DNA of 18,467 bases from Bacteroidales bacterium (GTDB lineage Bacteria; Bacteroidota; Bacteroidia; Bacteroidales; Dysgonomonadaceae): positions 1-18,467 of the forward strand of contig DUUR01000209.1 of assembly GCA_012841425.1 (NCBI GenBank), given 5' to 3'. Below are positions 6,737 to 14,098 of this stretch, in pieces. The first letter of the stretch is position 1. Every line of letters begins with the position of its first letter. The position numbers and the translations under genes were made by a program. Under the pieces are notes generated by a model. The model was given only the letters and a program-made list of their open reading frames with translations, ran no database searches and had not been told where the DNA came from.

Positions 6737-7480
6737 ATGAAATACTTACTATACATAATTCTAATGTGTTGTTTAAGCTTAACAACATGTTCAAACAAAT
6801 CGGAGAACAGAACCTCTAAAAGAATTAAAACCATGTCTATAGATAGTCCTAAAGATAAACCAGAAGCTATTAAACTTGCAAAACAACTTGAACGTAAAGG
6901 AATTACAGATAAGCTTGTACTTGAAGCTATAGCATCTGTAGCCAGACATGAGTTTGTTGATTCAAATCTAAGAGAATATGCATATCTCGATCGCCCTCTT
7001 CCTATAGAGAGAAACCAAACAATTTCACAACCTTATACAGTTGCATATCAGTCGGAACTTCTAAAGCTAAAGCCAGGTGAGAAAGTGTTAGAGATTGGCA
7101 CTGGTAGCGGATATCAAGCTGCTATTCTTTGCGAAATGGGGGCCGAAGTTTATAGCATAGAACGATATGAAGAGCTTCACAATAGCTCAAAAAGAACACT
7201 TAATTCATTAGGTTACTTTCCAAACCTTTTCTATGGGGATGGATATGAGGGCCTCCCAATACATGCCCCATTCGACAAGATTCTAATTACTGCAGCACCT
7301 GAGAATATCCCCGAAAAGTTATTACAACAATTGAAAATTGGAGGATGGATGGTAGTTCCTGTTGGAGATAGGAGAGTTCAAAAGATGACAATAATACGTC
7401 GTACTGGTGAAGATACATTTGAGGAGTCTTTACATGGTGATTTTATATTTGTTCCAATGGAAAAGGGAACAGAAAAGTAG
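6737..7480 (+). CDS. pcm: Protein-L-isoaspartate O-methyltransferase with lipoprotein signal
   Basis: Methylates isoaspartyl residues in damaged proteins using S-adenosylmethionine, the first step of repair. The protein is 247 residues; the catalytic domain starts near residue 40. SAM motif I is VLEIGTGSGYQAAIL (117-131), and the family motif around ISQPYTVAYQ (97-105) and DRPLPI are present. The N-terminus is unusual: MKYLLYIILMCCLSLTTC|S is a type II signal peptide with a lipobox ending at Cys18, so the protein would be a lipoprotein outside the cytoplasm. Most family members start close to the equivalent of residue 40. An internal ATG at 6833 (Met33) could give a cytosolic form. The 6737 start is preferred because the promoter lies about 25 nt upstream and the extension makes a complete lipoprotein signal. 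Confidence 0.88.
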   Translation: MKYLLYIILMCCLSLTTCSNKSENRTSKRIKTMSIDSPKDKPEAIKLAKQLERKGITDKLVLEAIASVARHEFVDSNLREYAYLDRPLPIERNQTISQPYTVAYQSELLKLKPGEKVLEIGTGSGYQAAILCEMGAEVYSIERYEELHNSSKRTLNSLGYFPNLFYGDGYEGLPIHAPFDKILITAAPENIPEKLLQQLKIGGWMVVPVGDRRVQKMTIIRRTGEDTFEESLHGDFIFVPMEKGTEK

Positions 7481-7542
7481 TGATTACACTATCTACCTGC
7501 TCCCTTAGTATATAATTAAACTCTCTAATAAGATATTACGGA

Positions 7543-9108
<1,566 letters not shown>

Positions 9109-9112
9109 CTAA

Positions 9113-10309
9113 TTAATATTGAAGTAGATCCAACTTCTTGAATACTTTGGTTATGCTATCTATTGCAAAGTCGATCTGTTGAGTAGTATGAGTTGCCATT
9201 AACGAGAATCTAATTAGTGTATCACCTGGAGCAACCCCAGGAGATACAACAGGATTAACAAAAATACCTTCTTCGAATAGCATCTTTGTAATCAAAAATG
9301 TTTTATCATTATCTCTTACATATAGTGGCATAATTGGAGTAGATGTAGACCCTAGTTCAAATCCTTTATCTTTAAATTGATTAATGGCGTAGTGAGTCAA
9401 TTCCCACAGCCTCTTCACCCTTTCGGGTTCGGCTTTTAAAATATCCAATGCAGCAGAAGCGGCAGCAGTTGCACTTGGAGAAATACTTGCACTAAATATA
9501 TTTGTGCGGGCATTATGACGAATATAGTTAATAGATGAATAGTCTCCAGCAATAAATCCACCTATCGAAGCCAGTGATTTGCTGAATGTTCCCATAACAA
9601 GATCCACATTATCAAGTAAACCAAAGTGATCGCAAACACCTCTTCCACTATATTTCTTACCCATCACCCCTAAACTGTGAGCTTCATCAACCATTATATT
9701 GGCATTATACTTTGAAGCAAGCTTTACTATTTCGGGAAGATTGGTTAAATCGCCCTCCATACTAAAAACTCCATCAACAACAATAAGCTTAACACTATGT
9801 GAATTGCAACGTTTTAGCTGATTCTCCAAAGACTTCATATCATTATGTCTGAACTTATACTTAGTAGAAAATGATGTCCTAAGTCCTTCAATTATTGATG
9901 CATGATCTCTCTCGTCCCAAATTATATAATCATCTCTTCCAGTTAAACAACCAAGGACACCTTGATTAACAGAAAACCCAGTAGAGAATACGACAGCCTC
10001 ATCCTTATTCATAAAATTAGCAAGCTTTCTTTCTAATTCGATATGAATATCGAGGGTTCCGTTAAGAAAACGTGAGCCTGCCATTCCTGTGCCATACTTT
10101 TTTGTAGCTTCTATTGCAGCTTCTACAACTTTAGGGTGATTGGTTAAACCTAAATAGGCATTGGAGCCGAACATCAATACTTTTTTACCATTAATTATAA
10201 CTTCAGTATCCTGATCACTTTCGATAGCCCTAAAATAGGGATAGATTCCTGCTGCCTTTGCACGTTGTGGGGCATCATATTTCATCATCTTTTCTCTTAG
10301 CAAATTCAT
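9113..10309 (-). CDS. spt: Serine palmitoyltransferase (PLP-dependent alpha-oxoamine synthase)
   Basis: Condenses serine with a long-chain acyl-CoA to make 3-ketosphinganine, the first step of the sphingolipids characteristic of Bacteroidales. It belongs to the alpha-oxoamine synthase family, with 398 residues. PLP residues are visible: the Schiff-base Lys244 in GTFSKSLASIGGF, His136 in DERDHASII (stacks on the ring), and Asp208 and His211 in VDEAHSLG. The N-terminal YPYFRAIESDQDTEVIING and KKVLMFGSNAYLGL resemble the Bacteroides enzyme. The close paralogue glycine C-acetyltransferase (2-amino-3-ketobutyrate CoA ligase) is a real alternative, as the two share all catalytic residues; spt is preferred on overall resemblance and the absence of a threonine dehydrogenase neighbour. 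Confidence 0.82.
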   Translation of the reverse strand: MNLLREKMMKYDAPQRAKAAGIYPYFRAIESDQDTEVIINGKKVLMFGSNAYLGLTNHPKVVEAAIEATKKYGTGMAGSRFLNGTLDIHIELERKLANFMNKDEAVVFSTGFSVNQGVLGCLTGRDDYIIWDERDHASIIEGLRTSFSTKYKFRHNDMKSLENQLKRCNSHSVKLIVVDGVFSMEGDLTNLPEIVKLASKYNANIMVDEAHSLGVMGKKYSGRGVCDHFGLLDNVDLVMGTFSKSLASIGGFIAGDYSSINYIRHNARTNIFSASISPSATAAASAALDILKAEPERVKRLWELTHYAINQFKDKGFELGSTSTPIMPLYVRDNDKTFLITKMLFEEGIFVNPVVSPGVAPGDTLIRFSLMATHTTQQIDFAIDSITKVFKKLDLLQY

Positions 10310-10379
10310 TTGAAGAAAATTAATAATTTGTTTCTGTCTTTTATGACATAAGAAGTAAATATCTGCTTTGAATAGTGCG

Positions 10380-10387
10380 CAAATTTA
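10380..10387 (-). promoter_or_regulatory. -7 promoter box TAAATTTG of spt
   Basis: On the minus strand TAAATTTG matches TAnnTTTG exactly and sits about 70 nt upstream of the ATG at 10309, giving a leader of about 65 nt. No clear -33 element at the expected spacing. Confidence 0.45.
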
Positions 10388-10480
10388 CGTGAAATATTTT
10401 GAATCACACTAAATCAAATAATAATATGGCTCTCACAAAGATAAAGCAATTTATGGAAACTACAATGAAATGCTTTCTTG

Positions 10481-10512
10481 CCAAGCAGTCGAACAAACTT
10501 AAGTTTGCTTGG
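10481..10512. repeat. Imperfect inverted repeat with 14-bp perfect palindromic core
   Basis: The core CAAACTTAAGTTTG (10494-10507) is perfectly palindromic. It is flanked by CCAAG (10481-10485) and CTTGG (10508-10512), which also pair, leaving an 8-nt bulge (cagtcgaa) on the left arm. It lies in the spt-ferritin divergent region and could be a regulatory site. No T-tract follows, so it is not a classic terminator. Confidence 0.6.
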
Positions 10513-10654
10513 AGTTAACGCAATTTAAAAATTATATTATCTGTTTTTCAATAAACAATTTAATCTGGCATATGTTTTAACATAGTATGGAAAGTGCGTG
10601 GACTGTAAGAATTAAAACGCATTATTTTTTTAATGTAATATAAAAGGACATATT

Positions 10655-11185
10655 ATGGTAAGCAGAAAATTAGAATCAGCAATAAATGATCAAATTAATG
10701 CAGAGCTATGGTCGGCATATCTATATCTATCAATGTCGGCTCATTTTGCAAACAAAGGTCTTCCAGGCTTTGCAAACTGGTTTAAAGTTCAGTTTCACGA
10801 AGAACAAGATCACGCTCTAAAGTTTATGAACTATCTGATTTCAAAAGGCAACAAAATTGAATTACAACCAATTAAAGAGGTAGACACATCGTGGAACTCA
10901 CTACTTAAAGCCTTTGAAGTTACATTACATCATGAAAGAGTTGTAACATCGTTAATAAACGAACTTGTTTCAATTGCAAGAAGTGAAAACGATTACGCAT
11001 CTGAAAATATGTTGCAATGGTTTGTTAGCGAGCAAGTAGAGGAAGAAGAAACAGCACAGAGTATGATAGACGCTCTGAAGCTTATAGGAGATAACGGGTT
11101 TGGTGTCTACACAATGGACAAGGAGCTGGGGCAAAGAAAATACACGCCTTTAAATACAAGCACCACAACATCTGGAAGTGAATAA
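10655..11185 (+). CDS. ftnA: Bacterial non-haem ferritin
   Basis: Iron-storage protein forming a 24-subunit cage that oxidises and stores iron in the cytosol. It has 176 residues, close to the typical length, with the four-helix ferritin fold. Ferroxidase centre residues are visible: Glu17 (NAELWSAYLY), Glu50 and His53 (FHEEQDHA), Glu94 (HHERVV), and Gln127 and Glu130 (SEQVEEEE). The C-terminus is a Thr/Ser-rich tail (TSTTTSGSE). An AAAAGGA element sits 7-13 nt before the ATG, stronger than for most genes here. The next gene starts one base after the ferritin stop, so they form an operon. No consensus -7 box was found upstream. Confidence 0.96.
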   Translation: MVSRKLESAINDQINAELWSAYLYLSMSAHFANKGLPGFANWFKVQFHEEQDHALKFMNYLISKGNKIELQPIKEVDTSWNSLLKAFEVTLHHERVVTSLINELVSIARSENDYASENMLQWFVSEQVEEEETAQSMIDALKLIGDNGFGVYTMDKELGQRKYTPLNTSTTTSGSE

Positions 11186-11186
11186 A

Positions 11187-11486
11187 ATGCAGAATAAATA
11201 CAAGAAATTAGTAAAATGCATTCTACTTGACGCAGTAGGAATGCTTTCTTTTTATATCCCAGCTATAGGCCCTTTCATTGATGTAATATGGGCTCCTATA
11301 GCTGCAAGCATCAGTTACAAGATGTTTGGTGACAAGAGGGGTAAATTCACCTCGCTTATAACTTTTATAGAAGAAATACTACCCGCAACTGATGTTATAC
11401 CCTCATTTACTATTTTCTGGTTCCTCTTCGATTTCCTAAAGATTGGAAAAGAAAAAAATTATCTAAACAAAGTAACACTAATATAA
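11187..11486 (+). CDS. 99-residue membrane protein of unknown function, coupled to ferritin
   Basis: I do not recognise this family. From ATG 11187 it is 99 residues (an in-frame GTG at 11178 is less likely). It shows a lysine-rich start (NKYKKLVK), a hydrophobic stretch at about 10-45, a charged stretch (KMFGDKRGKF, 45-54), and a second hydrophobic stretch at about 55-85. Short motifs stand out: D15xxGML, P25xxGPFIDVIWAP with Asp32 and Trp35, and EEILPATDVIPSFTIFW (62-78). Two segments resemble each other loosely (acidic residue, then hydrophobics, then Pro). It is probably a membrane protein with two helices or re-entrant segments. The 1-nt gap after ftnA predicts translational coupling, suggesting a role linked to iron storage, which is inference. 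Confidence 0.78.
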   Translation: MQNKYKKLVKCILLDAVGMLSFYIPAIGPFIDVIWAPIAASISYKMFGDKRGKFTSLITFIEEILPATDVIPSFTIFWFLFDFLKIGKEKNYLNKVTLI

Positions 11487-11510
11487 ATATAACGGTAAAA
11501 AATTATCTAA

Positions 11511-12416
11511 ATGAATTATAGTAAAAACCTATTTGTAATACTATCACTTTTAGTATTTATCTCTTGTACGGCACATTCAGAAAACGATGACTCCCTCTTG
11601 TGGAAGGTTTCGGGAAACGGATTAGAAAAACCATCCTATCTTTTTGGCACACATCACCTTACCCCTGTTTCCTTTCTCGACTCTGTATCTGGCCTCCATA
11701 ATGCATTTGAAAACACAGATCAAACTGTTGGAGAATTAGACATGAGTAACATGGCCGAAATGCAAATGGAGCTGATGGGGCACTCCCAACTACCAGAAGG
11801 AGTAACCTACGACTCCCTCCTGTCGCCAGAAGAGATTACACAGTTAGACAGCACTCTTAAAAGCCTATTAAGTATAGGTTTGGAACAACTTGCCACACTT
11901 AAGCCAGCGATGTTATCTAATTTAATCTCAGTTACTTTTTATCAAAAGCATTACCCTGCAATTTCAAATGAAACTAATATCGATCAGTATTTCCAATCAG
12001 AAGCAATAAATCGCAACCGTCCAGTAATTGGACTAGAGAGTACAGAAGATCAAATTTATGTACTGCTTAACTCTCAAACAATAGAAAGGCAGGCCGAGAT
12101 GCTTATCTGTATGGTTCAAAATCCTGATTTGCTAAAAGAACAAATGGATGAACTTCAAGAAGCATATCATTCTCAAGATATCAATGCCCTTTATGAACTT
12201 TCTATAAAAGAAACCCCAGACGACCCTTGCCCTAGTACTGAAGAAGAGAAAAACGCACTAAACAGAGACCGTAACACGAAGTGGTTAGAAAAACTTCCAT
12301 CTATAATGGCAGATAAACCTTCGTTTATTGCAGTTGGCTGTTTACATCTCCCTGGCGAAGTTGGCCTAATTGAAGGATTAAGAAAACAGGGATACAATGT
12401 AGAGCCTGTTAGTTAG
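11511..12416 (+). CDS. TraB/GumN family lipoprotein
   Basis: A 301-residue protein of the TraB/GumN superfamily, which includes the TIKI metalloproteases. The lipoprotein signal is MNYSKNLFVILSLLVFISC|T with Cys19 lipidated. Two GxxH motifs are seen, FGTHHL (Gly46, His49) and VGCLHLPG (Gly276, His279), along with the acidic VGELD (Glu75) and GLES (Glu176), the expected putative metal-ligand set. The family has been called haem-binding in some annotation, but protease activity is the better supported role elsewhere. It starts 24 nt after the preceding gene, so it may belong to the ferritin operon. The reading frame ends inside a GTTA tetranucleotide repeat. Confidence 0.85.
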   Translation: MNYSKNLFVILSLLVFISCTAHSENDDSLLWKVSGNGLEKPSYLFGTHHLTPVSFLDSVSGLHNAFENTDQTVGELDMSNMAEMQMELMGHSQLPEGVTYDSLLSPEEITQLDSTLKSLLSIGLEQLATLKPAMLSNLISVTFYQKHYPAISNETNIDQYFQSEAINRNRPVIGLESTEDQIYVLLNSQTIERQAEMLICMVQNPDLLKEQMDELQEAYHSQDINALYELSIKETPDDPCPSTEEEKNALNRDRNTKWLEKLPSIMADKPSFIAVGCLHLPGEVGLIEGLRKQGYNVEPVS

Positions 12417-12435
12417 TTAGCTAGTTAGTTAGTTA
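12408..12435. repeat. Tetranucleotide (GTTA)n repeat spanning the stop of the TraB/GumN gene
   Basis: Seven consecutive GTTA-type units, the fourth being GCTA. The stop codon TAG of the TraB/GumN gene is inside the array (12414-12416). Because a 4-nt unit reads TAG in every frame, gain or loss of units would not extend the protein by more than a few codons. Confidence 0.85.
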
Positions 12436-12508
12436 ATTTGATAATTAATATACTGTTTAGTTAGTCTTTTAAATAGCAAATTGATTAATTAGCTCATAAA
12501 AAACAAGA

Positions 12509-12580
12509 TAAACTATTTTACTAAGTTCAATAATCATAAAGCAGACTTGTTTGCTTTATGCCTAAGCGAGAAATAGTTTA
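12509..12580. terminator. Nested inverted repeats between convergent TraB/GumN and rRNA methyltransferase genes
   Basis: An outer pair TAAACTATTT (12509-12518) and AAATAGTTTA (12571-12580) encloses an inner hairpin CATAAAGCA (12535-12543), loop gacttgtt, TGCTTTATG (12552-12560). Both are perfect. Position between convergent genes fits a bidirectional terminator, though no strong T-tract immediately follows the inner stem on either strand. Confidence 0.5.
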
Positions 12581-12591
12581 ACTTTTGTGGA

Positions 12592-14001
12592 CTATTTCCT
12601 CTCAAGCAACACCACATTCTCAACGTGGTGTGTTTGGGGGAACATATCCACTGGCTGCACCCGTGTAACCCTATATTTCACATCCAGCAAGCTCAAGTCG
12701 CGTGCCTGTGTGGCTGGATTACAGCTCACATACACAATCCTTTTAGCCTCTGCAAGTAGAATTGCATTTATTACATCATCATGCATCCCTGCGCGTGGTG
12801 GGTCTGTAATAATAACGTCAGGCTTTCCATGAAAGTCGATGAAGTCTTCATTAAGCACATCTTTCATATCCCCAGCAAAGAAAAGAGTATTATTAATCCC
12901 ATTTAATTCAGAATTAACTTTCGCATCCTCAATTGCCTCCTCTACATACTCTACACCTACAACACTTTTGGCGTTACGTGCAATGAAGTTTGCAATTGTG
13001 CCAGTACCAGTATATAGGTCGTAAACAAGCTCTTCTCCACTTAACTGTGCAAAATCTCTAGCAATTTCATACAAATGATACGCCTGCTCGCTGTTAGTTT
13101 GATAAAATGATTTAGGGCCAATCTTAAATTTCAAACCTTCCATTTCTTCGAAAATATGATCTCTCCCACTCCATACAATAACCTCCTGATCTGTAATAGT
13201 GTCATTTGCCTTCTGGTTAATGATATAAAGAAGCGATGTTATCTGAGGATATTCATTCTCAATAAATTTCATTAACCTCTCTCTCTTTTCAATATCATCC
13301 TCGTAGAACACAACTATTACCATCCACTCACCAATAGAGGTATTTCGTATAACAAGCGTACGCATCAGTCCCTCCTGATTTCTCAGATCAAAAAAAGAGT
13401 AATCATTATCAAGACAAAATTTACGTATGCTGTTTCTTATATTATTCTGAATATCATCCATCAGCCAGCACCTGTTAATATCAAGCACCTTGTCAAACAT
13501 CCCAGGAATATGAAAGCCCAATGCATTTTTATGGGTGAATTCCTTTTCAGACGAAATCTCAGCATCTGTAAGCCATCTCTTATCAGAGAAAGTATACTCC
13601 AACTTATTTCTATAAAATGATGCTTTGGGAGCACTAAGGATAGGACTTATCTCAGGTAACTCAATCTTACCAATCCGTTCGAGGTTATCAACCACCTGCT
13701 TATGTTTATATTTAAGTTGTTCTTCATAAGGCAGATTCTGCCATTTACATCCACCGCAAACTCCAAAATGTTCACAAAACGGTACAGCTCTATTATCAGA
13801 ATACTTCTCAACCCTAACAACCCTGCCTTCTAAAAAGCTTCGTTTCTTTCGTGTTATCTGAATATCTACAATATCTCCGGGAACTGCAAATGGCACAAAC
13901 ACAGCCATACCATCCACTTTAGCAATCGCTTTACCTTCAGCTGCCACATCTGTTATTTCCACATTTTCCAACAAAGGATGCTGTTTTCTTTTTTTTGCCA
14001 T
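12592..14001 (-). CDS. rlmD: 23S rRNA (uracil-C5)-methyltransferase, RlmD type
   Basis: SAM-dependent enzyme that makes 5-methyluridine in 23S rRNA, probably U1939. The start is ATG 14001. The frame is open to a TTG at 14028, but that codon overlaps the -7 promoter box and cannot be in the transcript. Of 469 residues, about 10-65 form a TRAM RNA-binding domain. Cys76, Cys82, Cys85 (CEHFGVCGGC) and Cys178 are the 4Fe-4S ligands of the RumA group. The SAM site is LVYDLYTGTGTIANFI (325-340), followed by DPPRAG (400-405), the nucleophile Cys427 in SCNPATQARDL and Glu461 in HHVENVVLL. The specificity for 1939 rather than 747, or both, cannot be settled from sequence. Confidence 0.9.
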   Translation of the reverse strand: MAKKRKQHPLLENVEITDVAAEGKAIAKVDGMAVFVPFAVPGDIVDIQITRKKRSFLEGRVVRVEKYSDNRAVPFCEHFGVCGGCKWQNLPYEEQLKYKHKQVVDNLERIGKIELPEISPILSAPKASFYRNKLEYTFSDKRWLTDAEISSEKEFTHKNALGFHIPGMFDKVLDINRCWLMDDIQNNIRNSIRKFCLDNDYSFFDLRNQEGLMRTLVIRNTSIGEWMVIVVFYEDDIEKRERLMKFIENEYPQITSLLYIINQKANDTITDQEVIVWSGRDHIFEEMEGLKFKIGPKSFYQTNSEQAYHLYEIARDFAQLSGEELVYDLYTGTGTIANFIARNAKSVVGVEYVEEAIEDAKVNSELNGINNTLFFAGDMKDVLNEDFIDFHGKPDVIITDPPRAGMHDDVINAILLAEAKRIVYVSCNPATQARDLSLLDVKYRVTRVQPVDMFPQTHHVENVVLLERK

Positions 14002-14025
14002 TCTGCTATTCAATAATTTAGAGTA

Positions 14026-14033
14026 CAAAGATA
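14026..14033 (-). promoter_or_regulatory. -7 promoter box TATCTTTG of rlmD
   Basis: On the minus strand TATCTTTG matches TAnnTTTG exactly. Transcription would start near 14019, about 18 nt before ATG 14001, so the box decides against the upstream TTG start. It lies immediately downstream of the GH2 terminator. Confidence 0.6.
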
Positions 14034-14036
14034 TGA

Positions 14037-14075
14037 AAATAAAAAACAGGGAAGCATATATAAACTGCTCCCCTG
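14037..14075 (-). terminator. Intrinsic terminator of the GH2 gene
   Basis: On the minus strand, CAGGGGAGCA (14066-14075) pairs with TGCTTCCCTG (14047-14056), ten pairs including one G-U, with a 9-nt loop. It is followed by TTTTTTATTTT (14036-14046), the form of a rho-independent terminator. It sits about 25 bp past the GH2 stop and ends just before the rlmD -7 box. Confidence 0.85.
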
Positions 14076-14098
14076 CTTGTCTTAATTATTTTTTAATA

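Larger units (their letters stand above)
10310..10654. other. 345-bp divergent intergenic region between spt and ferritin
   Basis: Contains the spt -7 box (10380-10387), a palindrome-based imperfect hairpin at 10481-10512, a short inverted repeat TATGTT-tt-AACATA (10571-10584) about 70 bp before ferritin, and AAAAGGA (10642-10648) just upstream of the ferritin ATG. No conserved riboswitch, tRNA or known small RNA was recognised. A 30-codon open frame (ATG 10426 to TAA 10516) is present but unsupported. Confidence 0.6.

Noticed and set aside
14002..14028. Nine-residue upstream extension of RlmD starting at TTG 14028
   Set aside because: The TTG lies within the -7 promoter box, so it would not be transcribed; ATG 14001 is better.
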